Shown here: in pieces, positions 16,777 to 25,565 of the stretch
How the letters are laid out: the number at the start of each line of letters is the position of its first letter
Position numbering within the stretch: position 1 is the stretch's first letter
Assembly (NCBI GenBank): GCA_944326565.1
Contig: CALVEL010000001.1
Coordinates: forward strand, 62,001 to 126,000
Direction of reading: 5' to 3'
Source: Candidatus Gastranaerophilales bacterium
GTDB taxonomy: Bacteria; Cyanobacteriota; Vampirovibrionia; Gastranaerophilales; Gastranaerophilaceae
Length of the DNA stretch: 64,000 nucleotides
The notes under the pieces: model-generated
Databases searched by the model: none
What the model was told of the DNA's origin: nothing
What the model saw: the letters and a program-made list of their open reading frames with translations, nothing else
Program-made: the position numbers and the translations under genes

Positions 16777-19428
16777 ATGTCAGAGTATGGATTATCAAAT
16801 ATAGGAATTAAGCAGGCTCAAGCTGGTGCGAATAATAGTGGTGCTTCATCTGCAAATGTAGAAAAATCATCCGCAAAATCATCACAAATATTTGATTTTG
16901 GTGCGGCTAATGAAGAGTTATTTAAAAAGTACGGATTAACTGAAGAACAATTTAAAGAGATATTATTAAAATATCCAGATTTTTCATTGTTAAATATACA
17001 AGAAAAAGAAAAGATTTTAGCAAGTTTTAATAATCAGGTACAAGCACAAACTGCTGAGTCTGATGAAAAAAATGTTGTTGAAAATACAAAAAATGAAAAT
17101 GTTAATATATCAGATCAAAAGTCTTCTACTGAGAATAAAGCAGACTTAGTTTTTGATAAAGTTAAATATAATAACGCGACACCGGAACAAAAAATAAATA
17201 CTTTGGTGTTAGAGCTAGCTAAAAATATGTATATGTATTCAGATTCTGACAATCCTAAAACTGAGCAGGAATGGATTGATTTATCAGATGAGGAGAGAAA
17301 TAATGTTATTAATCAGCTAAAATCCAAAACAAAAGAAAATGGTGATGCAATTTCAGCCTTTATGTCAAAATTGTCTGACAAGGGTGCTGTATCGATAGTA
17401 GATGGAGCAATGTCAGCCGTCCAAGCTGCTAATCATGCAGGGATATCAATTGCTGAATATCAAAAAATGTCGTCATATCAAAAAGAAGAAATGATGTACG
17501 ACTATTTGTATCTGTTGGATAATGATGATAAATATTACGGTCGAGAATCTTCTTTTAGTGATGTAGACCGTGAATTTTGGGATAGAAATAGTTTAATTGC
17601 AGAATCTACAAATTTTTATTTCAAACAAAAAGGTGAAGACCGTAATGTTTGTCCTGGTGATGCAAGCAGAATTTTAAGAGAAGAAAAAGTTTCTTTTGAA
17701 AAAGTAAAACTGGATTATTTGCAAAACAAAAAAGATAATAATAAAGAATTAAGTGAATATGAGCAGCAGCAGTATGAGTATCTTTCTAAATATAATAAAA
17801 ATGGAAAGACTATTCTTGATAAGCTAGCTTCTCAAGAGGTAAGAGAATATAGTGATCCTCCGTCTGCATACATGGAATTGCTTGAAAATAAAGAACAGGC
17901 AGAATTCTTTAATAATAATATATTACCGGCAAAGAAAGCATCTATTATCAGCTCAATAGTAGAGAAAAAGACAGAGTTCGGTACACAGGAATATTATGAA
18001 CGGATGATGGCATCAGCTAAAGATGCTTTAATAAAAGGTGATGATGAGTTAGCTCATGAATTAACACAAAAAGCATTGCAAAGTTGTCCGCAAGAAGCAA
18101 TAAATATAGATAATGAGACATCTGCTACAGAATTACAATTAAAGACACGTGCAGGAAGTGTTGTATTAAGCGCTGAAGAATATGCACAACAGGCTGCAAG
18201 TGTAAATAAATTAGAAAATGAAGAATTACGTATAGCAACAGGTCAGAGTATGCGCGAAATAGCATCTGAGGATAAGATGATTGCTTTATCAGAAATAGAA
18301 GTCAAAGACACTGAAGTGCAGAAGTCTAATGTTGATATGCGAAATCGAGCTAAAGATAAAAAGATTCAACTAGAATTAAACAAAAATATTGCAGAAAAAT
18401 GTAATATAGAAGCAAGAAAATATGCAATAAAAACAACCAAAGATTTGCATAAAGATGTACAAGTAGAGGCCTTGAATGAGCAGTTAAAAGATGCGGAACC
18501 AGAGCTTGTAAGAACAGCCGCCGAGGTCCCATCTACTTTGCATAAGGATAATCAGGTTGAAGCCTTAAAGGCAGTTAAAAAAACATCCCAAAAATTATCT
18601 GAAGATGATGCAAAAGAAGTAGAACTAATATTGGCTGACCAGGTTTCAAAATCTCATAAAGATAACCAGCTTGCAATGCATGAAGAAATTATGAAATCTG
18701 AATATTCAGAAGTTCAAGAGCGAGCAGCTGCAAATATAAAAGATTATGACCATTCAGTTCAGTCAAAAGCTATAGATGTAGTCTATGAATCCGGAAATTC
18801 AAATGCTGTTCAAAAGGTTATTGAAAACCTTGAGAAAATGCCGCCGGATATACAAAAAAATGAAGTCACAAGACTCGTAGGCGAGATTGCTTTAAGTAAT
18901 TCAGTATCAGTTAATGAACTGGAAAAGCATTTAATGGGTGGAGAATTATCAGCAGGTGATTTAAGCAAAATGACTCCAACCCAGCGAAGAGAATATTTCT
19001 TAAAACAATTTGAGGAAGCTCCGCCAGCCAAAAAACTTGAAATTCTGATGAAAATGGCATCATCAATGAGTGGTATACACCAAAGAACTATTTATACAGT
19101 TATAGCAAGATTCTCACCTTCACTGCTAAAAGGCATGGTTGAAAGAGGATTAGGCAAGACAATGCTTGAAGCTGGATTGCCTATAGATGCTGTAAATAAA
19201 ATTATAGGTGTAATGAAAACTTCTACAAATAATGAAGTTATAAGTCAGCTAAATGAATTAAAACAGGATTCCAATTTTGAAAAATATTTTGCTGATGAAC
19301 AAGATATTCAAAATAACAAGAATGCAACAATACCAAATGATTTGAAAACAGCATTTGCATCACCAATAGACAAGCCTACTTATAAAAAACTTAAAGATAA
19401 TAATGCTACAATGTATATAAAATCGTAA
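16777..19428 (+). CDS. Large 883-residue helical-repeat protein, unknown function
   Basis: No known family is recognised. Residues 1-60 are Ser/Ala/Gly-rich, 60-130 are low complexity and acidic, and the rest is predicted to be mostly helical. Around residues 550-700 there is a run of degenerate repeats about 38 residues apart, marked by LHKDVQVEAL, LHKDNQVEAL, SHKDNQLAMH and DHSVQSKAI, resembling HEAT-type helical hairpins. No signal peptide or membrane segment is visible, so it is probably cytoplasmic or scaffold-like. It follows the 374-aa gene by 111 bases and could share its transcript. A strong terminator follows. Confidence 0.65.
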   Translation: MSEYGLSNIGIKQAQAGANNSGASSANVEKSSAKSSQIFDFGAANEELFKKYGLTEEQFKEILLKYPDFSLLNIQEKEKILASFNNQVQAQTAESDEKNVVENTKNENVNISDQKSSTENKADLVFDKVKYNNATPEQKINTLVLELAKNMYMYSDSDNPKTEQEWIDLSDEERNNVINQLKSKTKENGDAISAFMSKLSDKGAVSIVDGAMSAVQAANHAGISIAEYQKMSSYQKEEMMYDYLYLLDNDDKYYGRESSFSDVDREFWDRNSLIAESTNFYFKQKGEDRNVCPGDASRILREEKVSFEKVKLDYLQNKKDNNKELSEYEQQQYEYLSKYNKNGKTILDKLASQEVREYSDPPSAYMELLENKEQAEFFNNNILPAKKASIISSIVEKKTEFGTQEYYERMMASAKDALIKGDDELAHELTQKALQSCPQEAINIDNETSATELQLKTRAGSVVLSAEEYAQQAASVNKLENEELRIATGQSMREIASEDKMIALSEIEVKDTEVQKSNVDMRNRAKDKKIQLELNKNIAEKCNIEARKYAIKTTKDLHKDVQVEALNEQLKDAEPELVRTAAEVPSTLHKDNQVEALKAVKKTSQKLSEDDAKEVELILADQVSKSHKDNQLAMHEEIMKSEYSEVQERAAANIKDYDHSVQSKAIDVVYESGNSNAVQKVIENLEKMPPDIQKNEVTRLVGEIALSNSVSVNELEKHLMGGELSAGDLSKMTPTQRREYFLKQFEEAPPAKKLEILMKMASSMSGIHQRTIYTVIARFSPSLLKGMVERGLGKTMLEAGLPIDAVNKIIGVMKTSTNNEVISQLNELKQDSNFEKYFADEQDIQNNKNATIPNDLKTAFASPIDKPTYKKLKDNNATMYIKS

Positions 19429-19454
19429 GTCCTCAGGTACAAAGTTTGTGGTGA

Positions 19455-19490
19455 TAAAAGACCGAGTTTAATTTTAAACTCGGTCTTTTA
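19455..19490 (+). terminator. Rho-independent terminator after the 883-aa gene
   Basis: TAAAAGACCGAGTTTAA folds back on TTAAACTCGGTCTTTTA, a long perfect stem with a short loop and T-rich end. Confidence 0.9.
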
Positions 19491-19581
19491 TTTTAGTACT
19501 TGCTTTTAGTATTTTTTTATAATTTAATATAAATACAGCGGTGTAAAACCGTTAGTCTAATAGAAAGAAGACAATTGTAAA

Positions 19582-20448
19582 TTGCCGAAAAAAATTAAAT
19601 TAGCAAAATATGCAGGTTTTTGTTACGGAGTCAAAAGAGCCGTTGAGACTGTTAAAAAGTTAAAAGCCGAAAATCCAAGAGATAATGTTTTTGTGTTGGG
19701 TGAGCTTATTCACAATGCTCATGTAATTAGCGAGTTGGAAGCTTTAGGCATTAAAACACTCAAAGAAATTCCGCATTCAGGGAGTGGTATTTGCATAATA
19801 AGAAGTCATGGAGAAAGTCCTGAGGTAATTGAAAATATTAAAAAAGCAGGTTTTACTCCTGTCGATTTGACATGTCCTGATGTCAAAAAAGTTCAGCAAA
19901 AAGCTGTAGAAATGGCAAAAGAAGGATATTTTGTTGTTATAGTCGGCAGATCAGAACATCCTGAAGTCGTTGCAATAAAAGCAAATGCACTTTTGTGGAC
20001 TGACAAAGTTGCGGTTGCTGCAAATATTGAAGAATTAAAGGAATTTGAAAGTATAATAAAAAATCATAAAAAAGTAGGTGTAGTAGTCCAAACAACCCAA
20101 AGGATATCTACATTAAATGATATAATTTCTTATTTAACAGGAATATCAAAAGAAATTCACATAGCAAATACGATATGTAAAAGTACATCAATGAGACAAA
20201 ATGAAGCAAAAGAACTAGCCAAAACAAGCGGTTTGATGGTGGTTGTCGGCTCTAAAAAAAGTGCTAATACTACCCATTTAGCTGAAATTTTGTCTGATAT
20301 TACAAAAACAATACATATTGAAAGTGCTGAAGAATTAGTTGATTATAAAGAATTAATTGAACAAAATAATGAAATTTCTATAACAGCAGGTGCGTCAACC
20401 CCGCAAAATATCATAGAAAAAGTTATTGAGGAATTAGAAAAATATTAA
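19582..20448 (+). CDS. ispH: 4-hydroxy-3-methylbut-2-enyl diphosphate reductase (IspH)
   Basis: The last enzyme of the MEP isoprenoid pathway, making IPP and DMAPP. Three cysteines binding the iron-sulfur cluster are in AGFCYGVKRAV (C14), LTCPDVKK (near 98) and NTICKSTSMRQNE (near 196). Substrate-binding motifs GELIHNAHV, SHGESPE and GRSEHPEV are present. The start is TTG, with a weak AGAAGA upstream. Length of 288 residues is normal. It feeds the polyprenyl synthase encoded at 53.6 kb. Confidence 0.96.
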   Translation: MPKKIKLAKYAGFCYGVKRAVETVKKLKAENPRDNVFVLGELIHNAHVISELEALGIKTLKEIPHSGSGICIIRSHGESPEVIENIKKAGFTPVDLTCPDVKKVQQKAVEMAKEGYFVVIVGRSEHPEVVAIKANALLWTDKVAVAANIEELKEFESIIKNHKKVGVVVQTTQRISTLNDIISYLTGISKEIHIANTICKSTSMRQNEAKELAKTSGLMVVVGSKKSANTTHLAEILSDITKTIHIESAEELVDYKELIEQNNEISITAGASTPQNIIEKVIEELEKY

Positions 20449-20484
20449 AATAAAAATAATGTAAAACGAAAGGAAAAATACAAA

Positions 20485-21561
20485 ATGACAGCAACATTAG
20501 AAAAAACAAACATGGATGAATTCGAAAAATTATTGGAAGAATCCTTTTCAAAAAGCAACGCAGTTGCAGACATCGTAGAAGGTACAGTTATTAAAAAAGA
20601 ACAAGAAGGTTATTTAGTAAGTGTTCGTGGCGCAAAAACCGAAGCATTTTTACCTTCAAAAGAAATTCCATCAGCAGAAGGCGCTGAAACTGTAGATATT
20701 GGTGATATTAAAGAATTCTATGTATTAAAAGAAGAAAATGATGATGAAGGTATGCTATTATCTCTAAAACGTCTAGCATTTGCTCAAGCTTGGGCACAGC
20801 TAAATGATGCTAAAATTCAAGGTGATACAATTTTAGCTAAAGTTGTATCAATTGTTAAAGGCGGAGTTTTAGTAGACGTAGCTGATTTAAAAGGATTTAT
20901 TCCATCATCACAATTAAGAACAGGCACTCCATTTGACGGTTTGATTGATACAAAAATTGAAGTTAAAGTACTTGAAGCAGATCCTAAGAAAAATAAACTT
21001 ATTCTTTCACAAAGACAAGCTGTAGCAGAACAACGCGATCAAGTTGTAGATAATATTTTATCAACTTTGGAAGAAGATCAAATTGTAAAAGGTGAAGTAG
21101 TAAGAATTGCTGATTTTGGTGCATTTGTTGATATCAATGGAATTGATGGACTTTTACCAATTTCAGAAATTTCTTGGTCAAGAATTAAACACCCATCTGA
21201 TGTTATTTCTTTAGGTGAAACTATAGAAGTTAAAATTATAAAAATAGATAACGAATTAAAGAGAATTTCACTTTCATTGAAGAGAATGGGTGAAGATCCA
21301 TGGCAGCAAATTGAAGGACAATTTGAAGAAGGCCAAGTGATTACAGGAACTGTAAATAAAGTAACAGGCTTTGGTGCATTTATAAATATATTCCCTGGTG
21401 TTGAAGCTTTATTACCTGTATCAGAAATGGCTGAAGAAAACGTAAACCCATTCAACAGATTCAAAGTTGGTGACAGCGTAGAAGTATTGATTAAAAAGTT
21501 CACACCGCAAGAACATAGAATTGCATTAAGTGTAAAAGATATCAACAAAGACGCTGAATAA
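20485..21561 (+). CDS. Ribosomal protein S1-like protein with four S1 domains
   Basis: An RNA-binding protein of the bS1 family that helps mRNA bind the ribosome. Four S1 domains are visible: about 25-90 (degenerate, VADIVEGTVIKKEQEGYLVSV), 107-175, 194-262 (VKGEVVRIADFGAFVDINGIDGLLPISEIS) and 279-350 (VITGTVNKVTGFGAFINIFPGVEALLPVSEM). Four domains in 358 residues resembles the shorter S1 of cyanobacteria and Gram-positives rather than the six-domain form. It follows ispH by 36 bases, a pairing also found in other bacteria where the two are fused or adjacent. Confidence 0.9.
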   Translation: MTATLEKTNMDEFEKLLEESFSKSNAVADIVEGTVIKKEQEGYLVSVRGAKTEAFLPSKEIPSAEGAETVDIGDIKEFYVLKEENDDEGMLLSLKRLAFAQAWAQLNDAKIQGDTILAKVVSIVKGGVLVDVADLKGFIPSSQLRTGTPFDGLIDTKIEVKVLEADPKKNKLILSQRQAVAEQRDQVVDNILSTLEEDQIVKGEVVRIADFGAFVDINGIDGLLPISEISWSRIKHPSDVISLGETIEVKIIKIDNELKRISLSLKRMGEDPWQQIEGQFEEGQVITGTVNKVTGFGAFINIFPGVEALLPVSEMAEENVNPFNRFKVGDSVEVLIKKFTPQEHRIALSVKDINKDAE

Positions 21562-21582
21562 TTTCTAATTCTTATGAAATGT

Positions 21583-21617
21583 AAAAAAATCGCTCTGTTT
21601 TTCAGGGCGATTTTTTA
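21583..21617. terminator. Bidirectional terminator after the S1 gene
   Basis: AAAAAAATCGC pairs with GCGATTTTTT around a 13-base loop. It ends the S1 transcript and, read in reverse, the small HTH gene. Confidence 0.85.
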
Positions 21618-21818
21618 ATTTAACAATTCCAGCTTGCAGTTTATAATTTCTGCGATAATTTTCATTTCTCTATAAGTTATAGTTTCGTTTCTCAGTTTAT
21701 TGGATAGATTAGCAAGAGAATAAGGTTTATTTAAGCGTTTGGAAAGCTCCTCTGCTACAAATTTCAAGCTTAGACCTTTTTGATAAAGTATTTCTTTAAC
21801 TTCTGTAATTATCCTCAT
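21615..21818 (-). CDS. Small helix-turn-helix protein divergent from a prepilin-like gene
   Basis: A 67-residue protein with the layout of a lone XRE-like HTH domain. KFVAEELSKRLNKPYSLANLSNKL matches the two helices of the motif, followed by ETITYREMKIIAEIINCKLEL, the usual dimer-side helix. It is transcribed away from the prepilin-like gene at 21935, with 116 bases between the two starts. Its likely role is to control that promoter, by position only. Two similar head-to-head pairs exist at 40.9 and 52.2 kb. Confidence 0.65.
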   Translation of the reverse strand: MRIITEVKEILYQKGLSLKFVAEELSKRLNKPYSLANLSNKLRNETITYREMKIIAEIINCKLELLN

Positions 21819-21870
21819 AAATTCATGATTGCATATAGCAGATTATTTTCAACAAATTCGTTTATAAGTA

Positions 21871-21900
21871 TTGACAAAATTAAATTAATATATTTATAAT
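21871..21900 (+). promoter_or_regulatory. Strong promoter of prepilin-like gene 3, flanked by inverted repeats
   Basis: TTGACA and TATAAT are 18 bases apart. CGTTTAT (21859-21865) and ATAAACG (21899-21905) form an inverted pair on either side of the promoter, a plausible operator for the divergent HTH protein. Confidence 0.7.
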
Positions 21901-21934
21901 AAACGTATTAATTTATTATTATGAAAGAGAGAGT

Positions 21935-22624
21935 ATGAATAAAAGCAAAGCATTTACATTAGCAGAAGTTCTGATAACAATTGGAATAATAGGCATTGTA
22001 GCGGCAATGACTTTACTGGGATTGATTAATAATAACAGAAATAAAGCTTTAGAAACGGCATTTAAGAAGAATTATTCGGCGATAAATCAAGCACTAAATA
22101 TGTATTATGCGCAAAATGGTGAAAGATTAACTTATGATACCGTTGGAATACATGAATTAAAGCCTATTTTAATGAAATATATGAATGTATTATATGACTG
22201 TGGTTTCGGGTATTCAGATGAAGATTCAGCTTGTATTCCAAATTCTTCAGATGTAACTAAAATTTCAAAAGTATATAAAAATTTTAATGGAACTAATACA
22301 ATAGATTTGCATCCTATGGATGATGGGCAATTTATATTAAATGATGGTAGCCTTATTTTGCTTGAAAACGCAAGGAGTTCAGGAGGTCTTTTTATTTCTG
22401 TTGATGTAAATGGGTATTTAAAGAATCCAAATAGGTTAGGATGGGATTTATTTATGTTTCAAATAGATGCTAAAGGTAATTTATTACCAATGGGTGCGGA
22501 AGGTACAAGATACTATAATAAAAACGAAATATATTGTTCTAAAGATACAACATATACTACTAATGGTTCTGGATGTACGATAAAAGCAATAAATGAAAAA
22601 GATTATTTTACAAAATTGCGTTGA
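21935..22624 (+). CDS. Prepilin-like protein, member 3
   Basis: A 229-residue pilin-like protein starting MNKSKA|FTLAEVLITIGIIGIVAAMT, a short class III leader with Ala before the cut. The body contains a NDGSLILL strand and VDVNGYLKNPNRLGWDLFMFQ, the family signature VxVNGxxxPNRxGxDxF. Four Cys residues in the C-terminal half may form disulfides after export. There is no G tract. It has its own promoter and a divergent HTH gene. It is probably a minor pilin or pseudopilin. Confidence 0.88.
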   Translation: MNKSKAFTLAEVLITIGIIGIVAAMTLLGLINNNRNKALETAFKKNYSAINQALNMYYAQNGERLTYDTVGIHELKPILMKYMNVLYDCGFGYSDEDSACIPNSSDVTKISKVYKNFNGTNTIDLHPMDDGQFILNDGSLILLENARSSGGLFISVDVNGYLKNPNRLGWDLFMFQIDAKGNLLPMGAEGTRYYNKNEIYCSKDTTYTTNGSGCTIKAINEKDYFTKLR

Positions 22625-22726
22625 AGTTTTAGTGTATATTTCAGGAGTTTTAAATGATGTACGCTAATAATTTTACAAAAACATTAATACTAATATTTGA
22701 CCAAAGGTAGAAGCACACTTTGTATG

Positions 22727-23728
22727 TTATTCACCAAAGTAGTTTTTAAGTCCGACTGTGAGGTGTTTATTTTTGCAAAGTTTTTTAAGTTTTGCGATAG
22801 CTCTATTTTCGATTTGTCTGATACGTTCACGTGAAACCCCATATTGAGAACCGATTTCATCAAGAGTTTTTTTCGTACCGTTGTTATCCAGACCGTAACG
22901 AAGAATAAGAACATCTCGTTCTTTTGGGCTTAGTTGGTTAAGCATTTTTCTTATATCTTCAAATAAGTTTTCTTGAGAAACTCTTCCGTCAGGAGTAATC
23001 GTAGAATCATCCACAATAAAGTCAGCAATTTTAGAGCTATCTTCAGAGCTGTTTGCAGGAGTTTCCATACTGATAGTGCTTTGAGCCGATTTAATTATCG
23101 AGGTTAGTTTGTTTACGGAAATTCCAAGTCTATATGCAATTTCCTGTTTCGTTGGGGTATGGCCGAGTTCTGTCGTTAAATCTATTGTAGCTCTTCTAAT
23201 TTTACCCAATGACTCAATCATATGAATAGGGAGTCTTATAATTCTTGCTTTGTCTGCGATTGCACGCGTTATAGACTGTTGTATCCACCAGGTTGCATAA
23301 GTTGAGAATTTGTAGCCTTTTGTATAGTCAAATCTTCCTGCGGCTTTCATTAAGCCCAAATTCCCCTCCTGAATTAAATCAAGAAATGAAAGTCCTCGTC
23401 CTATATATTTTTTAGCAATACTAACAACAAGTCTTAAGTTTGCGTTTACAAGCAGATTTTTTGAAAATTCATCTTGAGATTCGTAAATTTTCTTTGCTAA
23501 ATCAAGTTCTTGCTCTGATGAAAGCAATGGAATTTTACCGATTTGCTGCAAGTATATTTTTACACTGTCATCAGAATTTACAGACGCTAAACTTTCTTGA
23601 ACTTTTGGATCTTCGACTGAATTTATGATTTCATCTTCTTCGTCCATTGGCTCAAGTTCATGAAAATTTACATCTTCATCTGAAATATCTTCTGATATAA
23701 GTCCAAGTTTTTCTATTTCTTTTTTCAT
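22727..23728 (-). CDS. Primary-type sigma-70 factor (RpoD/SigA-like)
   Basis: A 333-residue sigma factor. After an acidic N-terminal stretch (to about 50) in place of a full region 1.1, it has region 1.2 ([17 protein letters not shown]). Region 2 then has [33 protein letters not shown] and [17 protein letters not shown], and region 3 and region 4.2 ([29 protein letters not shown]) follow. The strong conservation of 2.3-2.4 matches group 1 or 2 sigma factors; it recognises TTGACA/TATAAT promoters of the kind seen in the window. Whether it is the housekeeping factor or a close paralogue cannot be told here. Confidence 0.88.
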   Translation of the reverse strand: MKKEIEKLGLISEDISDEDVNFHELEPMDEEDEIINSVEDPKVQESLASVNSDDSVKIYLQQIGKIPLLSSEQELDLAKKIYESQDEFSKNLLVNANLRLVVSIAKKYIGRGLSFLDLIQEGNLGLMKAAGRFDYTKGYKFSTYATWWIQQSITRAIADKARIIRLPIHMIESLGKIRRATIDLTTELGHTPTKQEIAYRLGISVNKLTSIIKSAQSTISMETPANSSEDSSKIADFIVDDSTITPDGRVSQENLFEDIRKMLNQLSPKERDVLILRYGLDNNGTKKTLDEIGSQYGVSRERIRQIENRAIAKLKKLCKNKHLTVGLKNYFGE

Positions 23729-23783
23729 AAATTGTAAAACTCTCCATCTTCAAATCTATTATATTATGATTTTTTCGATAAAA

Positions 23784-24527
23784 CTATTTTTTTACGTTGC
23801 TTAACTTTTGTTTAAGAGCTTCAAATATAATTACACTTGTGGCATTTGAAACATTTAAAGAGTTGAAGTCTTTCATCATAGGGATTTTTACCGAAAAATC
23901 TGACATCTTCAATAATGATTTAGAAACTCCTGCATGCTCAGCTCCCATAATGAGTGCAAAATTCATATCATCATATTTGATATCATAATAATTATCTTTT
24001 GCAGATGCATCAGTTGCAATTATCCACCAGTCTTTTTCTTTTAGTCTTTGAACTGCGTTGACAAGGCTATTTACTTTTATAATAGGTATGTGATTTATTG
24101 CACCGGCACTTGTTTTTTCGACAATGGAATTAACTTGGACATTTCTTCTTGAAGGAATCATGATTGCATCAACTCCCGCACATACACATGACCTTATAAT
24201 TGCACCAAAATTATGAGGATCTTCTATTCCGTCAAGTATTACAACTGAAGAATTTTTGTGTTGTTTTTCAAGAAAATCTTCCAAATCTGTATATTTGAGC
24301 GGTGAAATTTGTGCAATAACTCCCTGGTGGTTAAATTCTGTATAAGGTTGAAATTTTTCTTTTGCTACAAATTGAAAGATAATTCCTCTCTCGCGTGCAA
24401 GTGATTTAATTTTTTCAATTTTGGTATCGGTGTGAATATTTTTGGAAATAAGAATCTTGTTTATTTCTCTTTCGCCACTGATTAAAGCTTCTGTTATTGC
24501 ATTTTTGCCAAAAATTATATCATCCAT
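23784..24527 (-). CDS. rlmB: 23S rRNA 2'-O-methyltransferase, RlmB/TrmH (SpoU) family
   Basis: A SPOUT-fold methyltransferase. The N-terminal domain (about 4-75, FGKNAITEALISGEREINKIL) is the L30e-like substrate domain. The catalytic domain has DGIEDPHNFGAIIRSCVCAGV (motif 1), LIMGAEHAGVSKSLL (motif 2) and IPMMKDFNSLNVSNATSVIIFE (motif 3), which together form the knot. Length of 247 fits RlmB, which modifies G2251 in E. coli numbering. It is 12 bases downstream of nadA, in the same direction. Confidence 0.87.
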   Translation of the reverse strand: MDDIIFGKNAITEALISGEREINKILISKNIHTDTKIEKIKSLARERGIIFQFVAKEKFQPYTEFNHQGVIAQISPLKYTDLEDFLEKQHKNSSVVILDGIEDPHNFGAIIRSCVCAGVDAIMIPSRRNVQVNSIVEKTSAGAINHIPIIKVNSLVNAVQRLKEKDWWIIATDASAKDNYYDIKYDDMNFALIMGAEHAGVSKSLLKMSDFSVKIPMMKDFNSLNVSNATSVIIFEALKQKLSNVKK

Positions 24528-24539
24528 TTTCTTTTTATC

Positions 24540-25460
24540 CTACTTTGATATTTCAAGCATTCTTTCAATACATTTAAGTGCTTTTTTTGCGATTTCATTA
24601 TCTACGGTAATTTCAGGAGATTCATTTTTCAGAGCATAATAAATGTCAGAAACTGTATTCAATTTCATGCTTTGACAAATTGAAGGCTCATTGTTAATAT
24701 CATAGAATTGCTTGTTTGGATAATCACGTTTTAGTCTGTCGAGAACACCTTTTTCAGTTGCAACTATAAACTGTTTTTCATTGCTGTTCTTAACATAATT
24801 CATAATTCCTGTGGTACTGCCTACAAAATCTGCTAGTTTTAAGAATTCTTCTGTGCATTCAGGATGTGCAAGCACAAGAGCATTTGGATATTGTGCTTTA
24901 GTTTCTTTTATTCCAATAGGCTCAAGTCTGTCATGAATTGGGCAGCAGCCGTTGTATGTTATAACTTCTACATTGCCAAGTTTTTTCTCTACCCATCTGC
25001 CTAGGTTTTTGTCAGGTAAAAAGAGAACTTTAGGCGCTTTTAGACTTTCTACAATTTTTATTGCATTAGAGCTTGTGCAGCAAATGTCGCATTCAGATTT
25101 TACTTCTGCGGTTGAATTTATATAACATACAGTTGGAATATTCGGGTATTTGTTTTTGAAATTTCTTAGTTGTTCCAAATTTATCATATCAGCCATGGCA
25201 CATCCTGCTTTTAAATTTGGTAATAAAACTTTTTTAGCTGGATTCAGGATTTTAGCTGTTTGAGCCATAAAATATACACCTGCGAATATTATAATATCAG
25301 CATCAGTTTTTGCTGCCATTTGACTTAGGTATAGAGAATCTCCAATATAATCAGCGACTTCATCAACTTCTATATTCTGGTAACAATGTGCTAATATTAC
25401 GGCATTTTTTTCTTTTTTAAGCTTTTTTATTTCGCTAATATAATTCATTTGGCAGCTCAT
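24540..25460 (-). CDS. nadA: Quinolinate synthase NadA
   Basis: Condenses iminoaspartate and dihydroxyacetone phosphate into quinolinate for NAD synthesis, using a [4Fe-4S] cluster. Conserved cysteines appear in KAGCAMADM, SECDICCTSSNA and HPECTEEF. AHCYQ and GDSLYLSQMA near the start are family motifs. The ATG at 25460 overlaps a GGAGG directly; the ATG at 25448 (MNYISEI) has that GGAGG twelve bases upstream, so the exact start is uncertain. nadB and nadC are not in the window. Confidence 0.95.
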   Translation of the reverse strand: MSCQMNYISEIKKLKKEKNAVILAHCYQNIEVDEVADYIGDSLYLSQMAAKTDADIIIFAGVYFMAQTAKILNPAKKVLLPNLKAGCAMADMINLEQLRNFKNKYPNIPTVCYINSTAEVKSECDICCTSSNAIKIVESLKAPKVLFLPDKNLGRWVEKKLGNVEVITYNGCCPIHDRLEPIGIKETKAQYPNALVLAHPECTEEFLKLADFVGSTTGIMNYVKNSNEKQFIVATEKGVLDRLKRDYPNKQFYDINNEPSICQSMKLNTVSDIYYALKNESPEITVDNEIAKKALKCIERMLEISK

Positions 25461-25492
25461 CCTCCATCATTTAGTGTAAATTTATGTTAAAT

Positions 25493-25522
25493 TTGCATCG
25501 TTCATAAAATATATTGTATAAT
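25493..25522 (+). promoter_or_regulatory. Promoter of the pilMN-pilO operon
   Basis: TTGCAT and TATAAT separated by 18 bases, 44 bases before the pilMN ATG. It lies in the divergent region shared with nadA. Confidence 0.6.
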
Positions 25523-25565
25523 AAAAATAAGAATTAAGTACATAGGAAGAGAAATTTTATACATT

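Noticed and set aside
21078-21548. 156-residue minus-strand ORF in the S1 gene
   Set aside because: Antisense shadow of the S1 domains; repeated S1 codons produce a long open complement.
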